From: Craspedostauros australis
Taxonomy: Eukaryota > Bacillariophyta > Bacillariophyceae > Mastogloiales > Achnanthaceae
Direction: 5' to 3'
Length of the DNA: 64,000 bases
Assembly (NCBI GenBank): GCA_026770025.1
Contig: JAMXDE010000012.1
Coordinates: 2,130,785 to 2,194,784, forward strand
This document shows positions 44,701 to 59,700 of this stretch, piece after piece. A program made the position numbers and the translations under genes. The notes beneath the pieces were generated by a model that made no database searches, was not told the DNA's origin, and saw nothing but the letters and a program-made list of their open reading frames with translations. Within the stretch, counting starts at the first letter, position 1. Every line of letters begins with the position of its first letter.

Positions 44701-47700
44701 GGATTGGACTCAATGGCCGTCACGATGACCGTCACGTTGATGTCCTCTCCATTTCCAAACCCTGGTCTGATCTCCAGCTCTTCCATCGCTTCTTCGATCT
44801 GGCTGGCGTTGCCTGTCAGCGTCACCACGCCATCGATGATGGTGATGTTCACATCTGGGTAGGATGCGTTGCTGGGGAATCTCACCACAGGTGCGTTGCC
44901 GTTTCCTGGCGTCGTCAGAATGATCGTCACGTCCTCGAACGTCTCCGATCCATCGAAGTCGTTCAGGCTCACGTTGACTGGGTAGTTCTTCAGTGGCGAG
45001 TTCTCGGCGACGGTCACCATGGTCTCATTTCCAGCCTCTACGGATGGCTGATCGACCACGGCGAGCACTGTCACGTAGTACTTCAGCGAGAACGAGTCTT
45101 CGACTGTCGTCACGCCATTCGAGTCTGTCACCGTTCCGTTCAGCTGGACGACGAAGTTCTTGTCGTCATCGTCGGCCAGGGTGATGTTGAAGCTCTCCAG
45201 CACGGTCAGCACCTCGGTGCTGTTGGCTCCGCTGAGGGTGATTGTGGTTCCAGCTGGTCCCTCGGTCACGTTCACCGTGACGCCCGGGATTCCGTTGTGG
45301 CTGGTGGTCTGCAGGTTGGGTGGCAGGCCGGACACGAGCAGATCCAAGGATTCGGATCCGTCCGTGTCGTCGAGGGAGTCGGCAGAGATGTTGAGCAGCT
45401 CGCCGAGCTCCACGATCAGGTCTGTGTCGGCGGTCACCGTCATGACGTTCTCGAACACGGTCAGGTTCTGCGGGAACAGGTCCGGCAGGTCGGCACTCGG
45501 GTTGAGTGTCACTGTGATGAGGTCCACCACAGTCTCTGTCTTGCTGGTTCCGTCCGGTCCTCCCAGCGAACCGTCGGCGATCTGATCGCCGGTCTCGCGC
45601 TCCGTGGACACGGCCTTGACGATGATCGAGTTGTTGCCCTCGTACACGCCGGAAAGCTGGGGACGGGGGGTGAACAGGATGCCTCTGCCGTTCGTCACGT
45701 CCAGGGCATCGTTCAGTGCGTCCTCGCGCGCCTGGGCGCTGTCCTCAAGAGCGGTCAGGTTCGTTGTGTTCATCACGTACACGCCGTTGCCGAGCGAGGT
45801 GAAGGTCACGCCCGTTGGGAGGTTGGCGTTGCCACCAACCACACTCAGCTCACCGATCGGTCCGAAGTCGTCCGACGGCACCTCCCAGACAATCGAAGTC
45901 ACCTCCGAGTTGTCCGGTCCGTCTGCGCTGTGCGTCACGTTCACATCGATGATCGCTGTGTTGTCTTCCTGGATGCTGATGTTGTTGGCGGACACGATCG
46001 GTGGGTCCGCGCGGGCCTGGATGATGATCGGATGGACGAAGTCTGTGTCAAACTCGTCCGACTGCCCGATCTCCACGTCCAGTGTGGTCACTGTCACGTT
46101 GATGCTTGTGTCCCTGTCCGTGTGCTCTGGGCCCACGGTGAGGTTGAAGGCGGCCAACGTCTCGCGGATGTGCTGCTCGGCCTGCTCTCGTGTTGCTTGG
46201 TCCAGATCGCCAAGGGTGCCCGCAGAACGGGCATCCTCGATGAGGCTGCTCGTGATGATGTACGACAGCGTGTTATCGCCGTTGTTGACGTACTCCACCA
46301 GACCGCTGTTCGATCCGGTTCCGTTGCTGTCGATGGTGGGGAGCACGTAGGTTCCGCTGAAGGAGAATTCCTCCTGGCTGTTGTTTGTGGGCACCGTCAG
46401 CCGCACTCGGGTGATGGTCTCGGTGTCGGCGTTGTTGCCAACTCCGCTGCCATCGTCGACGACGCGGATTCCGCTCACGGGATCGGCCAGGTCTTCTCCC
46501 ACTCGCACGGGTGCGTAGTCCTCGATGCCAAGAGAGGCGGTCGAATTGAGGATCGCTGGATCGGCGACTGGGGATACAAAGATGGAAAGAGTGACAGGTT
46601 CAGACACTCCAGTGGCATTGCCAGTGGAGGATGTATCGATGAGAACACCCCGGACAGATGGAGTCAGTTCTCCACTGAAGTGGACGGGGGGAAGGATTGT
46701 GATATTCTCATTTGGAATGCGGAGATATCCATCGATAGGTGAGGCGGTGATTGGTTCACCATTGAACAGAATGGTCGTGTTCTCCGGCAAACTGCTGATA
46801 TTCAGCTCCATCAAGAAGATTTCGGATGTATCCGGGTCAGATCCACCAGTTGCCGAGACTGCGAAGTCCAACTCTTGGTCTTCAATGCCGGTGAAATTTG
46901 GTGTTTGTGGGATAACGAAGATTTCATCTGATGCCACTGGATCCACCGGGATGACGAATGAATCGACCGAGGTAGCACGAGGGATGGCGACTTCGCCGTC
47001 CTCGGTTGGATTGGACTCAATGGCCGTCACGATGACCGTCACGTTGATGTCCTCTCCATTTCCAAACCCTGGTCTGATCTCCAGCTCTTCCATCGCTTCT
47101 TCGATCTGGCTGGCGTTGCCTGTCAGCGTCACCACGCCATCGATGATGGTGATGTTCACATCTGGGTAGGATGCGTTGCTGGGGAATCTCACCACAGGTG
47201 CGTTGCCGTTTCCTGGCGTCGTCAGAATGATCGTCACGTCCTCGAACGTCTCCGATCCATCGAAGTCGTTCAGGCTCACGTTGACTGGGTAGTTCTTCAG
47301 TGGCGAGTTCTCGGCGACGGTCACCATGGTCTCATTTCCAGCCTCTACGGATGGCTGATCGACCACGGCGAGCACTGTCACGTAGTACTTCAGCGAGAAC
47401 GAGTCTTCGACTGTCGTCACGCCATTCGAGTCTGTCACCGTTCCGTTCAGCTGGACGACGAAGTTCTTGTCGTCATCGTCGGCCAGGGTGATGTTGAAGC
47501 TCTCCAGCACGGTCAGCACCTCGGTGCTGTTGGCTCCGCTGAGGGTGATTGTGGTTCCAGCTGGTCCCTCGGTCACGTTCACCGTGACGCCCGGGATTCC
47601 GTTGTGGCTGGTGGTCTGCAGGTTGGGTGGCAGGCCGGACACGAGCAGATCCAAGGATTCGGATCCGTCCGTGTCGTCGAGGGAGTCGGCAGAGATGTTG

Positions 47701-50700
47701 AGCAGCTCGCCGAGCTCCACGATCAGGTCTGTGTCGGCGGTCACCGTCATGACGTTCTCGAACACGGTCAGGTTCTGCGGGAACAGGTCCGGCAGGTCGG
47801 CACTCGGGTTGAGTGTCACTGTGATGAGGTCCACCACAGTCTCTGTCTTGCTGGTTCCGTCCGGTCCTCCCAGCGAACCGTCGGCGATCTGATCGCCGGT
47901 CTCGCGCTCCGTGGACACGGCCTTGACGATGATCGAGTTGTTGCCCTCGTACACGCCGGAAAGCTGGGGACGGGGGGTGAACAGGATGCCTCTGCCGTTC
48001 GTCACGTCCAGGGCATCGTTCAGTGCGTCCTCGCGCGCCTGGGCGCTGTCCTCAAGAGCGGTCAGGTTCGTTGTGTTCATCACGTACACGCCGTTGCCGA
48101 GCGAGGTGAAGGTCACGCCCGTTGGGAGGTTGGCGTTGCCACCAACCACACTCAGCTCACCGATCGGTCCGAAGTCGTCCGACGGCACCTCCCAGACAAT
48201 CGAAGTCACCTCCGAGTTGTCCGGTCCGTCTGCGCTGTGCGTCACGTTCACATCGATGATCGCTGTGTTGTCTTCCTGGATGCTGATGTTGTTGGCGGAC
48301 ACGATCGGTGGGTCCGCGCGGGCCTGGATGATGATCGGATGGACGAAGTCTGTGTCAAACTCGTCCGACTGCCCGATCTCCACGTCCAGTGTGGTCACTG
48401 TCACGTTGATGCTTGTGTCCCTGTCCGTGTGCTCTGGGCCCACGGTGAGGTTGAAGGCGGCCAACGTCTCGCGGATGTGCTGCTCGGCCTGCTCTCGTGT
48501 TGCTTGGTCCAGATCGCCAAGGGTGCCCGCAGAACGGGCATCCTCGATGAGGCTGCTCGTGATGATGTACGACAGCGTGTTATCGCCGTTGTTGACGTAC
48601 TCCACCAGACCGCTGTTCGATCCGGTTCCGTTGCTGTCGATGGTGGGGAGCACGTAGGTTCCGCTGAAGGAGAATTCCTCCTGGCTGTTGTTTGTGGGCA
48701 CCGTCAGCCGCACTCGGGTGATGGTCTCGGTGTCGGCGTTGTTGCCAACTCCGCTGCCATCGTCGACGACGCGGATTCCGCTCACGGGATCGGCCAGGTC
48801 TTCTCCCACTCGCACGGGTGCGTAGTCCTCGATGCCAAGAGAGGCGGTCGAATTGAGGATCGCTGGATCGGCGACTGGGGCGACAAACACTGGGAAGATC
48901 TGTGGCGTCGTAACGCCGCTCACCTCCTCTCCGTTGTCTCCTGTGTCTGTGATGTTCATGCGAACGATCAACTCGATCACGCCGCTGAAGTTGTCAGGTG
49001 GCACGATGCTCACTTCCTTGTCGGTTGGCAACACCAGGAAGCCATCGGGTGTGAAGTTGTCCGGGTCGGTGAGGTTGACGGGGACGCCGTCCACCAGGAT
49101 CTGGCTTCCATCAGGGATGCTTGTTTCGTTGATTTGGAACGATTCGAATGCCTCGGAACCGTCTGGATCAGACGTAACGTTAATAGTACCAACCTTCAAG
49201 TCAATGCCCGTTACTGGATCCTCGATGTCTGACACGTTCGGAAGGATGACCAGATCGGAAACCACCGGATCCACCGGGATGACGAATGAATCGACCGAGG
49301 TAGCACGAGGGATGGCGACTTCGCCGTCCTCGGTTGGATTGGACTCAATGGCCGTCACGATGACCGTCACGTTGATGTCCTCTCCATTTCCAAACCCTGG
49401 TCTGATCTCCAGCTCTTCCATCGCTTCTTCGATCTGGCTGGCGTTGCCTGTCAGCGTCACCACGCCATCGATGATGGTGATGTTCACATCTGGGTAGGAT
49501 GCGTTGCTGGGGAATCTCACCACAGGTGCGTTGCCGTTTCCTGGCGTCGTCAGAATGATCGTCACGTCCTCGAACGTCTCCGATCCATCGAAGTCGTTCA
49601 GGCTCACGTTGACTGGGTAGTTCTTCAGTGGCGAGTTCTCGGCGACGGTCACCATGGTCTCATTTCCAGCCTCTACGGATGGCTGATCGACCACGGCGAG
49701 CACTGTCACGTAGTACTTCAGCGAGAACGAGTCTTCGACTGTCGTCACGCCATTCGAGTCTGTCACCGTTCCGTTCAGCTGGACGACGAAGTTCTTGTCG
49801 TCATCGTCGGCCAGGGTGATGTTGAAGCTCTCCAGCACGGTCAGCACCTCGGTGCTGTTGGCTCCGCTGAGGGTGATTGTGGTTCCAGCTGGTCCCTCGG
49901 TCACGTTCACCGTGACGCCCGGGATTCCGTTGTGGCTGGTGGTCTGCAGGTTGGGTGGCAGGCCGGACACGAGCAGATCCAAGGATTCGGATCCGTCCGT
50001 GTCGTCGAGGGAGTCGGCAGAGATGTTGAGCAGCTCGCCGAGCTCCACGATCAGGTCTGTGTCGGCGGTCACCGTCATGACGTTCTCGAACACGGTCAGG
50101 TTCTGCGGGAACAGGTCCGGCAGGTCGGCACTCGGGTTGAGTGTCACTGTGATGAGGTCCACCACAGTCTCTGTCTTGCTGGTTCCGTCCGGTCCTCCCA
50201 GCGAACCGTCGGCGATCTGATCGCCGGTCTCGCGCTCCGTGGACACGGCCTTGACGATGATCGAGTTGTTGCCCTCGTACACGCCGGAAAGCTGGGGACG
50301 GGGGGTGAACAGGATGCCTCTGCCGTTCGTCACGTCCAGGGCATCGTTCAGTGCGTCCTCGCGCGCCTGGGCGCTGTCCTCAAGAGCGGTCAGGTTCGTT
50401 GTGTTCATCACGTACACGCCGTTGCCGAGCGAGGTGAAGGTCACGCCCGTTGGGAGGTTGGCGTTGCCACCAACCACACTCAGCTCACCGATCGGTCCGA
50501 AGTCGTCCGACGGCACCTCCCAGACAATCGAAGTCACCTCCGAGTTGTCCGGTCCGTCTGCGCTGTGCGTCACGTTCACATCGATGATCGCTGTGTTGTC
50601 TTCCTGGATGCTGATGTTGTTGGCGGACACGATCGGTGGGTCCGCGCGGGCCTGGATGATGATCGGATGGACGAAGTCTGTGTCAAACTCGTCCGACTGC

Positions 50701-53700
50701 CCGATCTCCACGTCCAGTGTGGTCACTGTCACGTTGATGCTTGTGTCCCTGTCCGTGTGCTCTGGGCCCACGGTGAGGTTGAAGGCGGCCAACGTCTCGC
50801 GGATGTGCTGCTCGGCCTGCTCTCGTGTTGCTTGGTCCAGATCGCCAAGGGTGCCCGCAGAACGGGCATCCTCGATGAGGCTGCTCGTGATGATGTACGA
50901 CAGCGTGTTATCGCCGTTGTTGACGTACTCCACCAGACCGCTGTTCGATCCGGTTCCGTTGCTGTCGATGGTGGGGAGCACGTAGGTTCCGCTGAAGGAG
51001 AATTCCTCCTGGCTGTTGTTTGTGGGCACCGTCAGCCGCACTCGGGTGATGGTCTCGGTGTCGGCGTTGTTGCCAACTCCGCTGCCATCGTCGACGACGC
51101 GGATTCCGCTCACGGGATCGGCCAGGTCTTCTCCCACTCGCACGGGTGCGTAGTCCTCGATGCCAAGAGAGGCGGTCGAATTGAGGATCGCTGGATCGGC
51201 GACTGGGGATACAAAGATGGAAAGAGTGACAGGTTCAGACACTCCAGTGGCATTGCCAGTGGAGGATGTATCGATGAGAACACCCCGGACAGATGGAGTC
51301 AGTTCTCCACTGAAGTGGACGGGGGGAAGGATTGTGATATTCTCATTTGGAATGCGGAGATATCCATCGATAGGTGAGGCGGTGATTGGTTCACCATTGA
51401 ACAGAATGGTCGTGTTCTCCGGCAAACTGCTGATATTCAGCTCCATCAAGAAGATTTCGGATGTATCCGGGTCAGATCCACCAGTTGCCGAGACTGCGAA
51501 GTCCAACTCTTGGTCTTCAATGCCGGTGAAATTTGGTGTTTGTGGGATAACGAAGATTTCATCTGATGCCACTGGATCCACCGGGATGACGAATGAATCG
51601 ACCGAGGTAGCACGAGGGATGGCGACTTCGCCGTCCTCGGTTGGATTGGACTCAATGGCCGTCACGATGACCGTCACGTTGATGTCCTCTCCATTTCCAA
51701 ACCCTGGTCTGATCTCCAGCTCTTCCATCGCTTCTTCGATCTGGCTGGCGTTGCCTGTCAGCGTCACCACGCCATCGATGATGGTGATGTTCACATCTGG
51801 GTAGGATGCGTTGCTGGGGAATCTCACCACAGGTGCGTTGCCGTTTCCTGGCGTCGTCAGAATGATCGTCACGTCCTCGAACGTCTCCGATCCATCGAAG
51901 TCGTTCAGGCTCACGTTGACTGGGTAGTTCTTCAGTGGCGAGTTCTCGGCGACGGTCACCATGGTCTCATTTCCAGCCTCTACGGATGGCTGATCGACCA
52001 CGGCGAGCACTGTCACGTAGTACTTCAGCGAGAACGAGTCTTCGACTGTCGTCACGCCATTCGAGTCTGTCACCGTTCCGTTCAGCTGGACGACGAAGTT
52101 CTTGTCGTCATCGTCGGCCAGGGTGATGTTGAAGCTCTCCAGCACGGTCAGCACCTCGGTGCTGTTGGCTCCGCTGAGGGTGATTGTGGTTCCAGCTGGT
52201 CCCTCGGTCACGTTCACCGTGACGCCCGGGATTCCGTTGTGGCTGGTGGTCTGCAGGTTGGGTGGCAGGCCGGACACGAGCAGATCCAAGGATTCGGATC
52301 CGTCCGTGTCGTCGAGGGAGTCGGCAGAGATGTTGAGCAGCTCGCCGAGCTCCACGATCAGGTCTGTGTCGGCGGTCACCGTCATGACGTTCTCGAACAC
52401 GGTCAGGTTCTGCGGGAACAGGTCCGGCAGGTCGGCACTCGGGTTGAGTGTCACTGTGATGAGGTCCACCACAGTCTCTGTCTTGCTGGTTCCGTCCGGT
52501 CCTCCCAGCGAACCGTCGGCGATCTGATCGCCGGTCTCGCGCTCCGTGGACACGGCCTTGACGATGATCGAGTTGTTGCCCTCGTACACGCCGGAAAGCT
52601 GGGGACGGGGGGTGAACAGGATGCCTCTGCCGTTCGTCACGTCCAGGGCATCGTTCAGTGCGTCCTCGCGCGCCTGGGCGCTGTCCTCAAGAGCGGTCAG
52701 GTTCGTTGTGTTCATCACGTACACGCCGTTGCCGAGCGAGGTGAAGGTCACGCCCGTTGGGAGGTTGGCGTTGCCACCAACCACACTCAGCTCACCGATC
52801 GGTCCGAAGTCGTCCGACGGCACCTCCCAGACAATCGAAGTCACCTCCGAGTTGTCCGGTCCGTCTGCGCTGTGCGTCACGTTCACATCGATGATCGCTG
52901 TGTTGTCTTCCTGGATGCTGATGTTGTTGGCGGACACGATCGGTGGGTCCGCGCGGGCCTGGATGATGATCGGATGGACGAAGTCTGTGTCAAACTCGTC
53001 CGACTGCCCGATCTCCACGTCCAGTGTGGTCACTGTCACGTTGATGCTTGTGTCCCTGTCCGTGTGCTCTGGGCCCACGGTGAGGTTGAAGGCGGCCAAC
53101 GTCTCGCGGATGTGCTGCTCGGCCTGCTCTCGTGTTGCTTGGTCCAGATCGCCAAGGGTGCCCGCAGAACGGGCATCCTCGATGAGGCTGCTCGTGATGA
53201 TGTACGACAGCGTGTTATCGCCGTTGTTGACGTACTCCACCAGACCGCTGTTCGATCCGGTTCCGTTGCTGTCGATGGTGGGGAGCACGTAGGTTCCGCT
53301 GAAGGAGAATTCCTCCTGGCTGTTGTTTGTGGGCACCGTCAGCCGCACTCGGGTGATGGTCTCGGTGTCGGCGTTGTTGCCAACTCCGCTGCCATCGTCG
53401 ACGACGCGGATTCCGCTCACGGGATCGGCCAGGTCTTCTCCCACTCGCACGGGTGCGTAGTCCTCGATGCCAAGAGAGGCGGTCGAATTGAGGATCGCTG
53501 GATCGGCGACTGGGGCGACAAACACTGGGAAGATCTGTGGCGTCGTAACGCCGCTCACCTCCTCTCCGTTGTCTCCTGTGTCTGTGATGTTCATGCGAAC
53601 GATCAACTCGATCACGCCGCTGAAGTTGTCAGGTGGCACGATGCTCACTTCCTTGTCGGTTGGCAACACCAGGAAGCCATCGGGTGTGAAGTTGTCCGGG

Positions 53701-56700
53701 TCGGTGAGGTTGACGGGGACGCCGTCCACCAGGATCTGGCTTCCATCAGGGATGCTTGTTTCGTTGATTTGGAACGATTCGAATGCCTCGGAACCGTCTG
53801 GATCAGACGTAACGTTAATAGTACCAACCTTCAAGTCAATGCCCGTTACTGGATCCTCGATGTCTGACACGTTCGGAAGGATGACCAGATCGGAAACCAC
53901 CGGATCCACCGGGATGACGAATGAATCGACCGAGGTAGCACGAGGGATGGCGACTTCGCCGTCCTCGGTTGGATTGGACTCAATGGCCGTCACGATGACC
54001 GTCACGTTGATGTCCTCTCCATTTCCAAACCCTGGTCTGATCTCCAGCTCTTCCATCGCTTCTTCGATCTGGCTGGCGTTGCCTGTCAGCGTCACCACGC
54101 CATCGATGATGGTGATGTTCACATCTGGGTAGGATGCGTTGCTGGGGAATCTCACCACAGGTGCGTTGCCGTTTCCTGGCGTCGTCAGAATGATCGTCAC
54201 GTCCTCGAACGTCTCCGATCCATCGAAGTCGTTCAGGCTCACGTTGACTGGGTAGTTCTTCAGTGGCGAGTTCTCGGCGACGGTCACCATGGTCTCATTT
54301 CCAGCCTCTACGGATGGCTGATCGACCACGGCGAGCACTGTCACGTAGTACTTCAGCGAGAACGAGTCTTCGACTGTCGTCACGCCATTCGAGTCTGTCA
54401 CCGTTCCGTTCAGCTGGACGACGAAGTTCTTGTCGTCATCGTCGGCCAGGGTGATGTTGAAGCTCTCCAGCACGGTCAGCACCTCGGTGCTGTTGGCTCC
54501 GCTGAGGGTGATTGTGGTTCCAGCTGGTCCCTCGGTCACGTTCACCGTGACGCCCGGGATTCCGTTGTGGCTGGTGGTCTGCAGGTTGGGTGGCAGGCCG
54601 GACACGAGCAGATCCAAGGATTCGGATCCGTCCGTGTCGTCGAGGGAGTCGGCAGAGATGTTGAGCAGCTCGCCGAGCTCCACGATCAGGTCTGTGTCGG
54701 CGGTCACCGTCATGACGTTCTCGAACACGGTCAGGTTCTGCGGGAACAGGTCCGGCAGGTCGGCACTCGGGTTGAGTGTCACTGTGATGAGGTCCACCAC
54801 AGTCTCTGTCTTGCTGGTTCCGTCCGGTCCTCCCAGCGAACCGTCGGCGATCTGATCGCCGGTCTCGCGCTCCGTGGACACGGCCTTGACGATGATCGAG
54901 TTGTTGCCCTCGTACACGCCGGAAAGCTGGGGACGGGGGGTGAACAGGATGCCTCTGCCGTTCGTCACGTCCAGGGCATCGTTCAGTGCGTCCTCGCGCG
55001 CCTGGGCGCTGTCCTCAAGAGCGGTCAGGTTCGTTGTGTTCATCACGTACACGCCGTTGCCGAGCGAGGTGAAGGTCACGCCCGTTGGGAGGTTGGCGTT
55101 GCCACCAACCACACTCAGCTCACCGATCGGTCCGAAGTCGTCCGACGGCACCTCCCAGACAATCGAAGTCACCTCCGAGTTGTCCGGTCCGTCTGCGCTG
55201 TGCGTCACGTTCACATCGATGATCGCTGTGTTGTCTTCCTGGATGCTGATGTTGTTGGCGGACACGATCGGTGGGTCCGCGCGGGCCTGGATGATGATCG
55301 GATGGACGAAGTCTGTGTCAAACTCGTCCGACTGCCCGATCTCCACGTCCAGTGTGGTCACTGTCACGTTGATGCTTGTGTCCCTGTCCGTGTGCTCTGG
55401 GCCCACGGTGAGGTTGAAGGCGGCCAACGTCTCGCGGATGTGCTGCTCGGCCTGCTCTCGTGTTGCTTGGTCCAGATCGCCAAGGGTGCCCGCAGAACGG
55501 GCATCCTCGATGAGCTTGCTCGTGATGATGTACGACAGCGTTCCATCGTTGTTGTCGACGTACTCCACCAGACCGCTGTTCGATCCGGTTCCGTTGCTGT
55601 CGATGGTGGGGAGCACGTAGGTTCCGCTGAAGGAGAATTCCTCCTGGCTGTTGTTTGTGGGCACCGTCAGCCGCACTCGGGTGATGGTCTCGGTGTCGGC
55701 GTTGTTGCCAACTCCGCTGCCATCGTCGACGACGCGGATTCCGCTCACGGGATCGGCCAGGTCTTCTCCCACTCGCACGGGTGCGTAGTCCTCGATGCCA
55801 AGAGAGGCGGTCGAATTGAGGATCGCTGGATCGGCGACTGGGGCGACAAACACTGGGAAGATCTGTGGCGTCGTAACGCCGCTCACCTCCTCTCCGTTGT
55901 CTCCTGTGTCTGTGATGTTCATGCGAACGATCAACTCGATCACGCCGCTGAAGTTGTCAGGTGGCACGATGCTCACTTCCTTGTCGGTTGGCAACACCAG
56001 GAAGCCATCGGGTGTGAAGTTGTCCGGGTCGGTGAGGTTGACGGGGACGCCGTCCACCAGGATCTGGCTTCCATCAGGGATGCTTGTTTCGTTGATTTGG
56101 AACGATTCGAATGCCTCGGAACCGTCTGGATCAGACGTAACGTTAATAGTACCAACCTTCAAGTCAATGCCCGTTACTGGATCCTCGATGTCTGACACGT
56201 TCGGAAGGATGACCAGATCGGAAACCACCGGATCCACCGGGATGACGAATGAATCGACCGAGGTAGCACGAGGGATGGCGACTTCGCCGTCCTCGGTTGG
56301 ATTGGACTCAATGGCCGTCACGATGACCGTCACGTTGATGTCCTCTCCATTTCCAAACCCTGGTCTGATCTCCAGCTCTTCCATCGCTTCTTCGATCTGG
56401 CTGGCGTTGCCTGTCAGCGTCACCACGCCATCGATGATGGTGATGTTCACATCTGGGTAGGATGCGTTGCTGGGGAATCTCACCACAGGTGCGTTGCCGT
56501 TTCCTGGCGTCGTCAGAATGATCGTCACGTCCTCGAACGTCTCCGATCCATCGAAGTCGTTCAGGCTCACGTTGACTGGGTAGTTCTTCAGTGGCGAGTT
56601 CTCGGCGACGGTCACCATGGTCTCATTTCCAGCCTCTACGGATGGCTGATCGACCACGGCGAGCACTGTCACGTAGTACTTCAGCGAGAACGAGTCTTCG

Positions 56701-59700
56701 ACTGTCGTCACGCCATTCGAGTCTGTCACCGTTCCGTTCAGCTGGACGACGAAGTTCTTGTCGTCATCGTCGGCCAGGGTGATGTTGAAGCTCTCCAGCA
56801 CGGTCAGCACCTCGGTGCTGTTGGCTCCGCTGAGGGTGATTGTGGTTCCAGCTGGTCCCTCGGTCACGTTCACCGTGACGCCCGGGATTCCGTTGTGGCT
56901 GGTGGTCTGCAGGTTGGGTGGCAGGCCGGACACGAGCAGATCCAAGGATTCGGATCCGTCCGTGTCGTCGAGGGAGTCGGCAGAGATGTTGAGCAGCTCG
57001 CCGAGCTCCACGATCAGGTCTGTGTCGGCGGTCACCGTCATGACGTTCTCGAACACGGTCAGGTTCTGCGGGAACAGGTCCGGCAGGTCGGCACTCGGGT
57101 TGAGTGTCACTGTGATGAGGTCCACCACAGTCTCTGTCTTGCTGGTTCCGTCCGGTCCTCCCAGCGAACCGTCGGCGATCTGATCGCCGGTCTCGCGCTC
57201 CGTGGACACGGCCTTGACGATGATCGAGTTGTTGCCCTCGTACACGCCGGAAAGCTGGGGACGGGGGGTGAACAGGATGCCTCTGCCGTTCGTCACGTCC
57301 AGGGCATCGTTCAGTGCGTCCTCGCGCGCCTGGGCGCTGTCCTCAAGAGCGGTCAGGTTCGTTGTGTTCATCACGTACACGCCGTTGCCGAGCGAGGTGA
57401 AGGTCACGCCCGTTGGGAGGTTGGCGTTGCCACCAACCACACTCAGCTCACCGATCGGTCCGAAGTCGTCCGACGGCACCTCCCAGACAATCGAAGTCAC
57501 CTCCGAGTTGTCCGGTCCGTCTGCGCTGTGCGTCACGTTCACATCGATGATCGCTGTGTTGTCTTCCTGGATGCTGATGTTGTTGGCGGACACGATCGGT
57601 GGGTCCGCGCGGGCCTGGATGATGATCGGATGGACGAAGTCTGTGTCAAACTCGTCCGACTGCCCGATCTCCACGTCCAGTGTGGTCACTGTCACGTTGA
57701 TGCTTGTGTCCCTGTCCGTGTGCTCTGGGCCCACGGTGAGGTTGAAGGCGGCCAACGTCTCGCGGATGTGCTGCTCGGCCTGCTCTCGTGTTGCTTGGTC
57801 CAGATCGCCAAGGGTGCCCGCAGAACGGGCATCCTCGATGAGCTTGCTCGTGATGATGTACGACAGCGTGTTATCGCCGTTGTTGACGTACTCCACCAGA
57901 CCGCTGTTCGATCCGGTTCCGTTGCTGTCGATGGTGGGGAGCACGTAGGTTCCGCTGAAGGAGAATTCCTCCTGGCTGTTGTTTGTGGGCACCGTCAGCC
58001 GCACTCGGGTGATGGTCTCGGTGTCGGCGTTGTTGCCAACTCCGCTGCCATCGTCGACGACGCGGATTCCGCTCACGGGATCGGCCAGGTCTTCTCCCAC
58101 TCGCACGGGTGCGTAGTCCTCGATGCCAAGAGAGGCGGTCGAATTGAGGATCGCTGGATCGGCGACTGGGGATACAAAGATGGAAAGAGTGACAGGTTCA
58201 GACACTCCAGTGGCATTGCCAGTGGAGGATGTATCGATGAGAACACCCCGGACAGATGGAGTCAGTTCTCCACTGAAGTGGACGGGGGGAAGGATTGTGA
58301 TATTCTCATTTGGAATGCGGAGATATCCATCGATAGGTGAGGCGGTGATTGGTTCACCATTGAACAGAATGGTCGTGTTCTCCGGCAAACTGCTGATATT
58401 CAGCTCCATCAAGAAGATTTCGGATGTATCCGGGTCAGATCCACCAGTTGCCGAGACTGCGAAGTCCAACTCTTGGTCTTCAATGCCGGTGAAATTTGGT
58501 GTTTGTGGGATAACGAAGATTTCATCTGATGCCACTGGATCCACCGGGATGACGAATGAATCGACCGAGGTAGCACGAGGGATGGCGACTTCGCCGTCCT
58601 CGGTTGGATTGGACTCAATGGCCGTCACGATGACCGTCACGTTGATGTCCTCTCCATTTCCAAACCCTGGTCTGATCTCCAGCTCTTCCATCGCTTCTTC
58701 GATCTGGCTGGCGTTGCCTGTCAGCGTCACCACGCCATCGATGATGGTGATGTTCACATCTGGGTAGGATGCGTTGCTGGGGAATCTCACCACAGGTGCG
58801 TTGCCGTTTCCTGGCGTCGTCAGAATGATCGTCACGTCCTCGAACGTCTCCGATCCATCGAAGTCGTTCAGGCTCACGTTGACTGGGTAGTTCTTCAGTG
58901 GCGAGTTCTCGGCGACGGTCACCATGGTCTCATTTCCAGCCTCTACGGATGGCTGATCGACCACGGCGAGCACTGTCACGTAGTACTTCAGCGAGAACGA
59001 GTCTTCGACTGTCGTCACGCCATTCGAGTCTGTCACCGTTCCGTTCAGCTGGACGACGAAGTTCTTGTCGTCATCGTCGGCCAGGGTGATGTTGAAGCTC
59101 TCCAGCACGGTCAGCACCTCGGTGCTGTTGGCTCCGCTGAGGGTGATTGTGGTTCCAGCTGGTCCCTCGGTCACGTTCACCGTGACGCCCGGGATTCCGT
59201 TGTGGCTGGTGGTCTGCAGGTTGGGTGGCAGGCCGGACACGAGCAGATCCAAGGATTCGGATCCGTCCGTGTCGTCGAGGGAGTCGGCAGAGATGTTGAG
59301 CAGCTCGCCGAGCTCCACGATCAGGTCTGTGTCGGCGGTCACCGTCATGACGTTCTCGAACACGGTCAGGTTCTGCGGGAACAGGTCCGGCAGGTCGGCA
59401 CTCGGGTTGAGTGTCACTGTGATGAGGTCCACCACAGTCTCTGTCTTGCTGGTTCCGTCCGGTCCTCCCAGCGAACCGTCGGCGATCTGATCGCCGGTCT
59501 CGCGCTCCGTGGACACGGCCTTGACGATGATCGAGTTGTTGCCCTCGTACACGCCGGAAAGCTGGGGACGGGGGGTGAACAGGATGCCTCTGCCGTTCGT
59601 CACGTCCAGGGCATCGTTCAGTGCGTCCTCGCGCGCCTGGGCGCTGTCCTCAAGAGCGGTCAGGTTCGTTGTGTTCATCACGTACACGCCGTTGCCGAGC